Assembly: GCA_944321205.1 (NCBI GenBank)
Contig: CALUKK010000110.1
Coordinates: forward strand, 1 to 45,997
Direction of reading: 5' to 3'
DNA: 45,997 nucleotides
Source: an uncultured Alistipes sp.
Lineage (GTDB): Bacteria; Bacteroidota; Bacteroidia; Bacteroidales; Rikenellaceae
A program made the translations under genes and the position numbers. The notes beneath the pieces are model-generated. The model had not been told where the DNA came from and did not search any database. It saw only the letters and a list, made by a program, of their open reading frames with translations. Shown here piece by piece: positions 7,180 to 17,120 of the stretch (positions are counted from its first letter, which is position 1; each line of letters opens with the position of its first letter).

Positions 7180-9545
7180 GAAAGATTCTCTGCATAATCG
7201 CACTCTCGACCACCCTCGCCTGTCAACAGAGCCCGAAAGGCGAAACCCAGGATCTCACCCTCTGGGTCGATCCCTTCATCGGGGCAAGCACCAGCACCGA
7301 GGCCGCAGGCGTCTATCATGGACTGGGCAAGACATTCCCCGGGGCCACCACCCCCTTCGGAATGGTCCAGGTCAGCCCCAACACGATAACCGGAGGCGAC
7401 AACAGTCCCGGTTACAGCTACGAACACACGACGATCGAAGGTTTCGCCTTCACGCAGATGAGCGGGGTCGGATGGTTCGGGGAGCTGGGAAACCTGCTGA
7501 CCATGCCCACCACCGGATCGGAACTTCATACCCTGGCCGGTCGTGAAGACGGTTCGATCACCGGGTGGCGCTCCCGTTACGACAAGCAATCGGAACAGGC
7601 ACGGCCCGGATGGTACAGCGTTCATCTCACCGACTACGACATTACGGTCGAGAGTTCCGCAACGCCGCATTGCGGGATTCTGCGGTTCACCTACCCGCAG
7701 GCCGATACGGCCCGCATACAGATCGATCTCGCACGCCGTGTCGGCGGCACCGCGGAGCGTCAAGCCATCCGCGTGGAGGACGACCGCACGATCAGCGGAT
7801 GGATCCGTTGCACGCCGCAGACCGGAGGCTGGGGTGACGGCGCCGGCAATGTCTCATATACGCTCCACTTCTATGCGCGGCTGAGCCGTCCGATGGATCG
7901 ATGGGGTTTCTGGAGCGCCGACATCCCCGACTCCTGGAGCCGGAAAAAGGACGATGTCGTCAGCCTGCCCTATCTGGAACGGGTGGCACAGGCCCGGATC
8001 ATCACCGATGCCCGGGAACTCGAAGGTTCGCACATCGGCTTCTTCTCCGAATTCGGCACCGCCGAAGGGGAACAGGTCGAGTTCACCGTCGGCATCTCGT
8101 TCGTCGACGCCGAAGGGGCCCGACGCAACTACGAGGCGGAGATCGCCGGCCGATCATTCGACGAGGTCCGCGAAGCGGCCCGCAAGACGTGGAACGATGC
8201 GCTGGGAAAGATCCGCATCGACGGAGGCACCGACACCCAGAAGCGGATCTTCTATACGTCGCTGTATCATACGATGATCGACCCCCGGATCTTCACCGAC
8301 GTCGACGGCCGTTACATGGGCGGCGACCGGCAGATCCACCAGAGCGACGGAACCTTCACCAAACGGACGCTGTTCAGCGGCTGGGACGTATTCCGCAGTC
8401 AGATGCCGCTCCAGACGCTCATCAACCCCGACGTGGTGAACGATCTGCTGTGCTCGCTGACGTCGCTGGCCCGCGAGAGCGGCCGGCACTACTTCGAACG
8501 GTGGGAGCTGATGAATGCATACACGGGCTGCATGCTCGGGAATCCGGCCCTTTCGGTCCTTGCCGACGCCTACGCCAAGGGAATCCGCAATTACGACGCC
8601 GAAGAGGCATACCGTTACGCCTGCAACACCTCGCGACGTTTCGGAAACGACTCGCTCGGATATACCCCCTCGGATTACTGCATCTCCCACACTCTCGAAT
8701 ATGCCTATACCGACTGGTGCATCGCCCGTATGGCCGAGCAACTGGGCAAACCGGAGGATGCCGCACGGTACCGCCTCAAGTCCGAAGCCTGGCGCAACAT
8801 CTTCGACCCGCAGAAAGGATGGTTCAGACCGCGCCGTGCCGACGGCTCCTGGGTCGAGTGGCCCGAAAACGCCCGGACCACGGAGTGGTACGGTTGCATC
8901 GAGTCAACACCCTATCAACAAGGCTGGTTCGTACCGCACGACATTGAAGGCATGGTGGAAGTCATGGGGGGACGTCAGGCCGTCATCGCCGATCTGGAGA
9001 ATCTGTTCAACTCCACACCCGAAGATTTCCGCTGGAACAGCTATTACAACCATGCCAACGAACCCGTCCATCTGGTACCGTTCCTCTTCAACCGGCTGGG
9101 CTGTCCGTGGCTTACGCAATACTGGACACGCCAGATCTGCGACAAGGCCTACAACGACTCCGTGGAAGGGATCGTCGGCAATGAGGATGCCGGACAGATG
9201 TCCGCATGGTATGTCCTGGCAGCTGCGGGGATCCATCCGGTATGTCCCGGGAATCCCGAAATGGAGATCACAAGCCCGGTCTTCTCCCGCGTCGAGATCC
9301 AACTTGATCCCCGTTATGCCACGGGCCGGAGCTTTACGATCGTCGCACGCGACAACTCCCCACGGAACCGCTACATCCAGGAGGCCCGGCTGAACGGAAA
9401 ACCCTACCACCGGAGCCATATCGATTTCCGGGAGATCACCAACGGCGGAATCCTCGAACTGCGGATGGGCCCCGCTCCCTGCAAGACCTGGGGCCTCGAA
9501 TCCGCCCCGCAAACCCCGACAGAACAGGATACCAAAAGACTCTAA
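7176..9545 (+). CDS. GH92 alpha-mannosidase lipoprotein (first of three)
   Basis: A 789-aa protein starting at the ATG that overlaps the upstream stop by 4 nt. The first 16 residues form a lipoprotein signal with lipobox TLAC (Cys16), so it is likely membrane-anchored. GH92 enzymes are calcium-dependent exo-alpha-mannosidases (alpha-1,2, -1,3 and others). Visible motifs are the N-terminal 'VDPFIGASTSTEAAG' and 'TFPGATTPFGMVQVSPNT', the general-acid segment with Glu576 in CIESTPYQQGWFVPHD, and GNEDAGQMSAWYVL (668-681) with the catalytic Asp region. All key residues appear intact. It is translationally coupled to the GH38-like gene, suggesting they act on the same mannoside. Confidence 0.93.
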   Translation: MRKILCIIALSTTLACQQSPKGETQDLTLWVDPFIGASTSTEAAGVYHGLGKTFPGATTPFGMVQVSPNTITGGDNSPGYSYEHTTIEGFAFTQMSGVGWFGELGNLLTMPTTGSELHTLAGREDGSITGWRSRYDKQSEQARPGWYSVHLTDYDITVESSATPHCGILRFTYPQADTARIQIDLARRVGGTAERQAIRVEDDRTISGWIRCTPQTGGWGDGAGNVSYTLHFYARLSRPMDRWGFWSADIPDSWSRKKDDVVSLPYLERVAQARIITDARELEGSHIGFFSEFGTAEGEQVEFTVGISFVDAEGARRNYEAEIAGRSFDEVREAARKTWNDALGKIRIDGGTDTQKRIFYTSLYHTMIDPRIFTDVDGRYMGGDRQIHQSDGTFTKRTLFSGWDVFRSQMPLQTLINPDVVNDLLCSLTSLARESGRHYFERWELMNAYTGCMLGNPALSVLADAYAKGIRNYDAEEAYRYACNTSRRFGNDSLGYTPSDYCISHTLEYAYTDWCIARMAEQLGKPEDAARYRLKSEAWRNIFDPQKGWFRPRRADGSWVEWPENARTTEWYGCIESTPYQQGWFVPHDIEGMVEVMGGRQAVIADLENLFNSTPEDFRWNSYYNHANEPVHLVPFLFNRLGCPWLTQYWTRQICDKAYNDSVEGIVGNEDAGQMSAWYVLAAAGIHPVCPGNPEMEITSPVFSRVEIQLDPRYATGRSFTIVARDNSPRNRYIQEARLNGKPYHRSHIDFREITNGGILELRMGPAPCKTWGLESAPQTPTEQDTKRL

Positions 9546-9576
9546 CAACATGCATAACCTCCTAAAACAAAACATC

Positions 9577-10929
9577 ATGAAAGATTTTTACCACAAAAGC
9601 CGACGGCTGCTTCGCCTCGTCTGTGCAATAGCGGGGCTGGGGCTACTGGCGTGCGACGAGAGTCCGAAGGACGAGAATGCGTCCTACCGGCCCGACCAGC
9701 CCATCGAACTCGAATCGTTCTATCCGAAGAGCGGTCCCATCGCCACGCAGGTCATCATCAAAGGCAAGAATTTCGGAACCCGGGCCGATGAAATCAACGT
9801 CTACTTCAACGAGAAGAAAGCGGCGGTGATCTCCTCTACCGGAGACCGGATGCTCGTTCTGGCCCCCAAACTCCCCGGTGAGGAGTGCGTCATCTCCGTC
9901 TCGATCGGCGACAACAAGGCCCAGTTCGAGGAGACCTTCGACTACATCATCCAGACCACGGTCTCGACACTGGTCGGCGGTACGCAGGGAGCCAGCATGC
10001 CCCAGGGCACCCAGTCGCTGAGCTCCACACAATTCGCCGATATCTCCGAAACCGGTCTGGCCATCGACGGCGACGACAACATCTTTGCCGTATTCAAGAA
10101 CATGGAAGACGGTCAGTACCGTGTCTACATGATGAACGAAGAGGCCGGCAACATCAAGTCGATCGCCGATTTCGACGTCCTCGTCACCTCGATCCTCATC
10201 AGCTACGACTACATCTCCGGGAATGTCTATTGGGCACACGCCAATGTCGGATACAACGAATACGGTTATTTCGACAGCCGTTCGGACTTTGTCCAGGTAT
10301 CGGAATCGGACGTCACCTACGACAAACCGCTCGGTTATACGGACGGCATGACCTCCTGGGGCGGACGCCAAAGCTTCGTCATGAACCCCGAAGACGGCAA
10401 GTTCTACTTCTATACCAACGAAGGGACCCACGCCCGCTTCGATCCCGCAACCGGGAAGGGCGAAAACCTCACAAGCAACATCTTCAAGGATGCCGCCGGC
10501 GATGTCCGCGGACTGGTCTTCGATCCGAGGGACCGCAACATCTGCTATTTCGCCGTCAAGGGACAGCACTGCATCTACAAGCATGACCGTACGGCAGGCA
10601 CCTGCACGCTGTGGGCCGGACGCAAGAACACCGCCGGATACCTCGACGGAGCGCTCGACGAGGCACAGTTCAACGAACCCTGCCAGATGTGCGCCGACGA
10701 CGAGTTCATCTACGTGGCCGACAGCAAGAACCACTGCATCCGGAAAATCACCCTCGCAACGGGATACGTCTCCACCCTCGCCGGAACGGCCAAAACCCCC
10801 GGGTATGCCAACGGTCCGGCCGATGCCTCCACGTTCAACACCCCGATCGGCATCGCCATCAACTCGGAAGGCATTCTCTACGTCAACGACAGCCAGAACT
10901 ATGCAATCCGCCGCATAGCCACCGAATAA
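9577..10929 (+). CDS. IPT/TIG and NHL-repeat surface lipoprotein
   Basis: A 450-aa lipoprotein with lipobox LLAC (Cys26). An in-frame ATG at 9550 would add nine residues; the later ATG gives a normal signal sequence. Residues ~40-125 form an IPT/TIG immunoglobulin-like domain (LESFYPKSGPIATQVIIKGK, then NFGTRADEINVYF). The remainder consists of beta-propeller NHL-type repeats such as 'LVFDPRDRNICYFAVKG', 'CADDEFIYVADSKNHCIRKI' and 'GIAINSEGILYVNDSQNYAI'. Such IPT-NHL lipoproteins are common beside SusC/SusD genes and are thought to bind glycans at the cell surface. No catalytic motif was seen. It lies 30 nt before susC. Confidence 0.82.
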   Translation: MKDFYHKSRRLLRLVCAIAGLGLLACDESPKDENASYRPDQPIELESFYPKSGPIATQVIIKGKNFGTRADEINVYFNEKKAAVISSTGDRMLVLAPKLPGEECVISVSIGDNKAQFEETFDYIIQTTVSTLVGGTQGASMPQGTQSLSSTQFADISETGLAIDGDDNIFAVFKNMEDGQYRVYMMNEEAGNIKSIADFDVLVTSILISYDYISGNVYWAHANVGYNEYGYFDSRSDFVQVSESDVTYDKPLGYTDGMTSWGGRQSFVMNPEDGKFYFYTNEGTHARFDPATGKGENLTSNIFKDAAGDVRGLVFDPRDRNICYFAVKGQHCIYKHDRTAGTCTLWAGRKNTAGYLDGALDEAQFNEPCQMCADDEFIYVADSKNHCIRKITLATGYVSTLAGTAKTPGYANGPADASTFNTPIGIAINSEGILYVNDSQNYAIRRIATE

Positions 10930-10959
10930 GCCCAATCCATTACCCAAACCATCGTACAC

Positions 10960-13900
10960 ATGAACCGATTCCTATTGATATGCGTTCTGCTGCTCTCTCT
11001 TGCGGGGCTGGCAAACGCGCAAACAAAATCCGAGACAATCACACTGCACGGAACGGTCGTCGACTCCAACAATACCCCCATCGTCGGAGCCACGGTCTAC
11101 ATCAAGGACCAACCCGGCGTCGGGACCCTGACCAATTCGGAAGGCAAATTCACCATTCCCATAGATCGGTACAAGACTCTGGTCGTTTCCTTCGTGGGAT
11201 ACGAAAGCTATGAACACGTCATCACCACGGAGAGTGATCTCAAGGTCACGTTGCAGGCCGGAAACGAACTCGAAGAGGTCGTGGTCGTGGGTCTGGGCAC
11301 CCAGCGCAAGGTCAGCGTAACGGGAGCCGTGGCCGTTGTCGATACCAAAGCCATCGAAATGCCGGCCACGAACATCGTCAACACCCTGGGAGGTCGTGTC
11401 CCCGGCGTCATTTCGATCCAGTCGAGCGGCGAGCCCGGGCGCAACATCTCCGAATTCTGGGTCCGCGGTATCGGAACCTTCGGTGCGAACAGCAGTGCTC
11501 TGGTGCTCATCGACGGTCTGGAAGGGGATCTGAGCCAGATCGACCCGGCCGATGTCGAAAGCTTCTCCGTGCTGAAGGATGCCGCCGCAACGGCCGTATA
11601 CGGCAGCCGCGGTGCCAACGGCGTGGTCCTCGTAACCACCAAACGCGGTCAGGAACAGAAACTCAACATCACCTTCCGCTCGAACTACACCATCTCCGAA
11701 CTGCGTCGCCTGCCCAACTACCTGCGAGCCGAACAGTATGCCGAACTGGCCAACGAAGCCGCCGTGGCTTCCGGCATGAGCCCCATCTACAACGACACGC
11801 AGATGGAGATCATCCGCTACGGGCTGGATCCGGATCTCTATCCCGACGTCGACTGGCAGGATGCCATCCTCAATCCCGTCTCGTTCCAGCACACCCAGTA
11901 CATCAGCGCTCAGGGCGGCGGAAGTATCGCCCGATACTTTGCCAGTCTGGGCATGTCGCAGGAGTCCTCGGCATACAAAAGCCTCAAGGACAGCAAATAC
12001 AGCAAAGGAGTCGGATACGACACCTACAACTACCGTATCAACATCGACATCAATCTGACGAAGACCACACAGCTCTATCTCGGAGCTTCGGGATTCATGT
12101 CCGTGAACAAGCGCCCCAGCATGGGAAAGGCCTACAGCCGTCTGGACACCTCGCTGACCGACTGGATCTGGGACTCCCAGGCCAAGACCACGCCGCTGAT
12201 GTACCCGCTGCGCTATTCGAGCGGCGAGCTCCCCTCGTCGGGAACCGACAGCGACATCCCGCCGCACGTGCTGCTCAACTACACCGGCAATACCACCGAA
12301 AACAAGAGTCGCAACCTGATCAACATCGGTCTGACCCAGGACCTGTCGATGATTACCGAAGGTCTGAGCATCAAGGCTACGGGGTCCTGGGACGCCCAGA
12401 GCCTCTTCGGTGAAAGCCGCTACTCGATGCCCAGCCTCTACTACGCCCGGGAACGGAACAACAACGGGGAACTCATCCTCTCGGAGCAGGTGACGGCCTC
12501 CTCCGTACAGTACAACTCCGAGGCCTGGACCTGGCGCAAGCTCTATTTCGACGGACAGGTCAATTACGACCGCGCCTTCGGGAACCACCGGATCGGAGGT
12601 CTGCTCTTCTACTACCTCGAAAGCACGATCGAATCGGGCGCCATGGACAGCATGAACGCCATCGCCAAACGCTATCAGAGCCTCTCGGGCCGCTTCACAT
12701 ACGGTTTCAAGGACACCTATTTCCTCGATCTGAACTTCGGTCTCAACGGCTCGGAAAACTTCAAGTCGGGACAACAGTACGGATTCTTCCCCGCAGTGGC
12801 CGCCGGTTGGGTTCCCACGCAATACGACTTCCTGAAGGATCTCGACTGGCTGAACTTCATGAAACTGCGTATTTCCTACGGTCTTGTGGGTAACGACCGC
12901 ATCAGTGCACTGCGTTTCCCCTATCTGACGATCATCAGGGAGGACAACGCCACCACTACCTGGTGGGGCGGTACGGGTATCCTGACCGAAGACCGCGTCG
13001 GAGCCGACAACCTCATGTGGGAAAAGGCCAAGAAATTCGATGTCGGTATGGATCTGCACCTCTTCGACGACCGCTTCACCCTGACGATCGACTACTTCCG
13101 CGACCGTCGTGAAGGAATCTTCCAGCAGCGGGCCCAGATCCCCGACTATGTCGGCGTCATCACCATGCCCTACGGAAACGTCGGTAGCATGACCAGCTGG
13201 GGCGGTGACGGTAATTTCGAGTATTTCCAGCAGATGGGAAAGGATGCCCACCTCACCCTGCGCGGCAACTTCACCCTCTCGAAGAACAAGATCAACAACT
13301 GGGAAGAGGCCGATCAGCTCTATCCCTATCTGAGCAAAAACGGTTATGCGAACAACGTACAGCGCGGATTCATCGCCCTGGGACTCTTCAAGGATCAAGA
13401 GGACGTGGATCTGAGCCCCGCACAATTCGGGACCGTACGCCCCGGTGACATCAAGTACAAGGATGTGAACGGTGACGGCGTCATCACCGACGACGACCAG
13501 GTGCCTCTGTTCGCCTATGCCGGAGTCCCGCAGTTCATGTACGGATTCGGCGCCGAGGTACGCTACAAGAACTGGACACTCAACGTCATGTTCAAGGGTA
13601 CGGGAAACAACTACTTCCTCTACGGCGGTCAGAGCGGCGAGTATTTCGACGGATACATGCCCTTCAACCAGGGTTACAAGGGAAACGTGCTCTCGCTCGC
13701 CTATGACCCCGCCAACCGTTGGACCGCAGCCGAATACTCCGGCAACAAGGCTACCGAAAACCCCAATGCCCGGTTCCCGCGGCTCTACTACGGCAACAAC
13801 ACCAACAACACGAAACCCTCGACCTTCTGGAAGGGAAATGCCCGCTATCTGCGGCTGCAGGAGCTGAGCCTGAACTACAACCTGAGAACTCCCGGACTGC

Positions 13901-14061
13901 GCAAGGCCCTCGGTCTGCAATCCATCGATTTCCAGATCATGTGCGAAAATCTCGCCGTATGGGATTCCGTGGACATCTTCGATCCGGAACAGGCCATGTA
14001 CTCCGGACACTCGTATCCCATTCCGCGCCGCTGGTCGTTCCAGATCTATCTCAATTTCTAA
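10960..14061 (+). CDS. susC: SusC-family TonB-dependent outer-membrane transporter
   Basis: A 1033-aa protein with a signal peptide ending ANAQ. A carboxypeptidase-regulatory-like beta-sandwich spans ~28-105 (LHGTVVDSNNTPIVGATVYI), followed by the EEVVVVGLGTQRK segment, the plug domain (~115-230, with VPGVISIQSSGEPGR and SVLKDAAATAVYGSRGANGV) and a large beta-barrel ending in ...SFQIYLNF. No N-terminal STN (secretin/TonB N-terminal) domain is present, so it is a plain SusC and not an anti-sigma-coupled receptor. It imports oligosaccharides across the outer membrane with the SusD encoded next, using TonB energy. Confidence 0.97.
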   Translation: MNRFLLICVLLLSLAGLANAQTKSETITLHGTVVDSNNTPIVGATVYIKDQPGVGTLTNSEGKFTIPIDRYKTLVVSFVGYESYEHVITTESDLKVTLQAGNELEEVVVVGLGTQRKVSVTGAVAVVDTKAIEMPATNIVNTLGGRVPGVISIQSSGEPGRNISEFWVRGIGTFGANSSALVLIDGLEGDLSQIDPADVESFSVLKDAAATAVYGSRGANGVVLVTTKRGQEQKLNITFRSNYTISELRRLPNYLRAEQYAELANEAAVASGMSPIYNDTQMEIIRYGLDPDLYPDVDWQDAILNPVSFQHTQYISAQGGGSIARYFASLGMSQESSAYKSLKDSKYSKGVGYDTYNYRINIDINLTKTTQLYLGASGFMSVNKRPSMGKAYSRLDTSLTDWIWDSQAKTTPLMYPLRYSSGELPSSGTDSDIPPHVLLNYTGNTTENKSRNLINIGLTQDLSMITEGLSIKATGSWDAQSLFGESRYSMPSLYYARERNNNGELILSEQVTASSVQYNSEAWTWRKLYFDGQVNYDRAFGNHRIGGLLFYYLESTIESGAMDSMNAIAKRYQSLSGRFTYGFKDTYFLDLNFGLNGSENFKSGQQYGFFPAVAAGWVPTQYDFLKDLDWLNFMKLRISYGLVGNDRISALRFPYLTIIREDNATTTWWGGTGILTEDRVGADNLMWEKAKKFDVGMDLHLFDDRFTLTIDYFRDRREGIFQQRAQIPDYVGVITMPYGNVGSMTSWGGDGNFEYFQQMGKDAHLTLRGNFTLSKNKINNWEEADQLYPYLSKNGYANNVQRGFIALGLFKDQEDVDLSPAQFGTVRPGDIKYKDVNGDGVITDDDQVPLFAYAGVPQFMYGFGAEVRYKNWTLNVMFKGTGNNYFLYGGQSGEYFDGYMPFNQGYKGNVLSLAYDPANRWTAAEYSGNKATENPNARFPRLYYGNNTNNTKPSTFWKGNARYLRLQELSLNYNLRTPGLRKALGLQSIDFQIMCENLAVWDSVDIFDPEQAMYSGHSYPIPRRWSFQIYLNF

Positions 14062-14088
14062 GCCGGAAAAATTTTAAGCGCATACAAC

Positions 14089-16092
14089 ATGAAAAAAGCA
14101 TTCTTCATATCCATTCTTCTGACAAGCAGCCTGTTCGCCTCCTGCGAGTTCCTGAACGTGGACGACTACTTCGAGGACACCTTCTCGGAGGACAAGATCT
14201 TCGACAGCCAATACAATATCGAACGCTATTTCAACGGCGCCGTGGCCCGGTTGCCCAAGGAGGGACGTATCTACTACTGGTGCAGCGTCCCCGGAGCCAC
14301 CGGATCCGACGAGGCCGTCAGCTGCGGCACCTTCTTCAACGGATTCCTCGACGTTTCGTTCCCCGGCACCGAGCTCACCACGGGCAGGATCAGCTATACG
14401 AACATGTCCGGATGGGACTGGACCTTCAACGTGTGGCCCGAATGCTACAAGATCATCCGCAAGGTGAATACCATCCTGCCGCATATCGACGAAGTGCCCG
14501 ACATGAACGCCTTCGACAAGATCTCGCTCCGGGCCCAGGCCCGTTTCCTGAGGGCCTACGCCTACTACTGGATTCTTCAGAACCAGGGTCCGGCCATTCT
14601 CCTCGGAGACCAGATCCTCGATACGAACGAAACACCCGACTACTATCTGGCCGACCGCAATACGTATGACGAATGCGTGGACTACATCTGCTCGGAACTC
14701 GAAGCCGCGGCCGAAGGTCTCGAAACCGAACAGCCCGTGGATCTTTTCGGCCGTCCGACAAAAGGTGCCGCCCTGGCGCTTGTCGCCCGGCTGCGGTTGC
14801 AGGCGGCCAGCCCGCTGTTCAACGGCGGAAGCGTCGCCAGACGTTACTTCGGGGACTTCAGACGCAAATCCGACGGCGCATACTACATCTCCCAGGAGTA
14901 CGACGAGCGGAAATGGGCCGTGGCCGCGGCTGCTGCAAAGCGCGTCATCGACATGAACATCTATGAATTGCACACCGTGCCGGCCGATGAATACACGATG
15001 CCGCTGCCGGCCAACGTCCCTTCGGCGGACTTCCCCGCAGGAGCCGGCGGTATCGATCCCTTCCGCTCCTATTCCGAGATGTTCACCGGAGAGACGACGA
15101 ACGTCCTCAACAAGGAGCTCATCTGGGGAACCACCGAAAATCTGACCGATCAGATGGATGTCATCTTCCCCATCGGTCTGGGCGGAACCAACGCCATCAG
15201 CATCCCGCAGCGCATCATCGACGCCTATCGCATGGCCGACGGCCGGGACATCGACAATGCCAGTGCCGAATACCCCTACGAAAACCGTCCCTACGACCCC
15301 ACCTGCGTCACCACGGCCGACAAACAGATCTCGAAGGACTACGTCCTCAAGGGCGGCACCTACAAGGCCTATGACAACCGGGAGCCCCGTTTCTATGCCA
15401 GCATCGGATTCTCGGGAGCCTACTGGACCATGGAATCCACCACACAGCAGGATATGAAGCACAAGGTCGTGAAGTACCACAACGGTGCGGCCAACGGCAA
15501 AACCGCCACCCAGATGTACGGTGTGTACAATCTGACGGGATACACCTGCCGGAAGTATGTCCATCCGCGGGATGCACGCGCCGGATCGGGCAACCCCCGG
15601 ATGATCACCAAGACCTTCCCGATCATCCGTTACGCCGAGATTCTGCTCTCGTACGCCGAGGCGCTCAACAACCTCACGACAACGCACGAAGTCGACGGCC
15701 AGAGCTATTCCCGGGATGTCAATGCCATGGCCGAGGCCTTCAATCAGGTGCGCTACCGCGCCGGACTGCCGGGTGCCGAACAGAGCGAACTCGCTTCCGC
15801 CGATGCGTTCAACGAGCTCATCCAACGGGAGCGGATGGTCGAATTCCTCCACGAAAACCGCCGTTACTACGATATCTGCCGCTGGGGAATCTTCGAGGAG
15901 CTCGAACGGGAACCCCTCACGGGTCTGAATGTCGATGCCGACGAGTGGGAGGGATTCTACGTCCCGACGCTCATCTCGCACCAGAGCATCCGCGAACGTT
16001 CGTTCAACTCCAAGTACATGTTCATGCCCCTGCATCGCGACGAACTGCGCAAAGTGCCGACCTTAGACCAGAATCCCGGTTGGGAAAAATAA
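14089..16092 (+). CDS. susD: SusD/RagB-family glycan-binding lipoprotein
   Basis: A 667-aa protein whose signal ends in lipobox FASC (Cys19), followed by the SusD-typical 'EFLNVDDYFEDTFSEDKIF'. The helical TPR-like core contains 'RAQARFLRAYAYYWILQNQG' and 'PIIRYAEILLSYAEALN', and the C-terminal RagB signature 'LIQRERMVEFLHENRRYYDI' precedes CRWG. Such proteins form the lid of the SusC barrel at the cell surface and capture oligosaccharides. It starts 27 nt after susC, as expected for a co-transcribed pair. It is somewhat longer than a typical SusD (~500-600 aa). Confidence 0.96.
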   Translation: MKKAFFISILLTSSLFASCEFLNVDDYFEDTFSEDKIFDSQYNIERYFNGAVARLPKEGRIYYWCSVPGATGSDEAVSCGTFFNGFLDVSFPGTELTTGRISYTNMSGWDWTFNVWPECYKIIRKVNTILPHIDEVPDMNAFDKISLRAQARFLRAYAYYWILQNQGPAILLGDQILDTNETPDYYLADRNTYDECVDYICSELEAAAEGLETEQPVDLFGRPTKGAALALVARLRLQAASPLFNGGSVARRYFGDFRRKSDGAYYISQEYDERKWAVAAAAAKRVIDMNIYELHTVPADEYTMPLPANVPSADFPAGAGGIDPFRSYSEMFTGETTNVLNKELIWGTTENLTDQMDVIFPIGLGGTNAISIPQRIIDAYRMADGRDIDNASAEYPYENRPYDPTCVTTADKQISKDYVLKGGTYKAYDNREPRFYASIGFSGAYWTMESTTQQDMKHKVVKYHNGAANGKTATQMYGVYNLTGYTCRKYVHPRDARAGSGNPRMITKTFPIIRYAEILLSYAEALNNLTTTHEVDGQSYSRDVNAMAEAFNQVRYRAGLPGAEQSELASADAFNELIQRERMVEFLHENRRYYDICRWGIFEELEREPLTGLNVDADEWEGFYVPTLISHQSIRERSFNSKYMFMPLHRDELRKVPTLDQNPGWEK

Positions 16093-16111
16093 CCAAAAAC
16101 TCGAACAGAAC

Positions 16112-17101
16112 ATGAAAACATCAAGCAAAATAACGGGATTCGCGACGCTGGCACTCTTCGCGGCGATGTCGCTGAGCTCCTGCGAACTCGAATACTTCCA
16201 GGAAGAGCTGTATCGGAAAGAGATATTTCTGGTCAGCGGCGAAAACAACATCGCCGGGCAGGAATTCGAATACGGTGGCGACGAAGGAATCCTGGCCATC
16301 TATGCCAGCGGAACCACTCCCGTCGACGAGGATGTCACCGTCAACCTCGCCCTCGATTACCAGGCTATCGGAGAGTACAACCAGCGCAATTTCGACACTC
16401 AGTTCGATGAGTATGCCATGGAGCTCCCGGCCGAAAACTACTCGATCGATCCCATGAGCGTCCAGATCAAGGCCGGCAACTGCGAAGCCCGCTGCCCGAT
16501 CCACGTGAATGTCGACAATCTGCTTCCCGACGAGACCTACTTCATCCCGTTGCGCATCGCGTCGGTCTCCAACTACATGGCCTCGCTGACCAAGAACTAT
16601 ATCCTGTTCGAAATCTTCAGCAAGAACGATTACGCCACCACCAAGGAGGATACCTACTACACGATGACGGGAACCAGTCAGGACGGTTGGGTGATCGACA
16701 ACATCTTCGGATCGGATGTCAAACGCCAGGCCATCAACTCCTCGAAACAGGTGCTGCCGCTGGACAAATACTCCATCCGCATGCTCCCGGCCGCCAAGGT
16801 GCTGGATGACAAGAACGAAATCCGCAAGGCCAGCATCCGCGTCACGGTACATCCCGATTCGTGGGTCAACGTGCCGGTCTATTCGGAGGGTGTGCTCACC
16901 GACGAGGTGCAGGTCATGCAGAAAGTGACCCTGGAGCCCTATCTCGACAGCAACGATGCCCTGTCGGTGATACCGTCGCCCGACAACGTTTGTTCGTACG
17001 ACCCGCAGACCGAGACCTTCTATCTCTACTACTGCTACAAGTTATCCACCGAAACCGTCTGGCACGAAGTGCGTGAAACGATGACCCGCGCCCAGTATTA
17101 A
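16112..17101 (+). CDS. DUF1735/DUF4361-like SusE-position lipoprotein
   Basis: A 329-aa lipoprotein with lipobox LSSC (Cys24). The N-terminal half (~35-170) has a beta-sandwich pattern with 'ENYSIDPMSVQIKAGNCEA' and 'LLPDETYFIPLRIASVSN', the hallmark of BT_3987-type DUF1735 domains. The C-terminal half is a second beta domain (DUF4361-like, tentative). Genes of this type usually follow susD and encode surface glycan-binding proteins functionally like SusE/SusF. It sits 19 nt after susD. No catalytic residues were recognized. Confidence 0.78.
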   Translation: MKTSSKITGFATLALFAAMSLSSCELEYFQEELYRKEIFLVSGENNIAGQEFEYGGDEGILAIYASGTTPVDEDVTVNLALDYQAIGEYNQRNFDTQFDEYAMELPAENYSIDPMSVQIKAGNCEARCPIHVNVDNLLPDETYFIPLRIASVSNYMASLTKNYILFEIFSKNDYATTKEDTYYTMTGTSQDGWVIDNIFGSDVKRQAINSSKQVLPLDKYSIRMLPAAKVLDDKNEIRKASIRVTVHPDSWVNVPVYSEGVLTDEVQVMQKVTLEPYLDSNDALSVIPSPDNVCSYDPQTETFYLYYCYKLSTETVWHEVRETMTRAQY

Positions 17102-17120
17102 ACCTTCATACGTTCGACAC

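Noticed and set aside
10972-14010. A 1012-codon open frame antisense to susC
   Set aside because: It mirrors the strong codon bias of susC, its translation has no domain, and there is no start context or promoter. Similar antisense frames lie over the GH92 genes (25642-27951, 28000-30165) and GH2.
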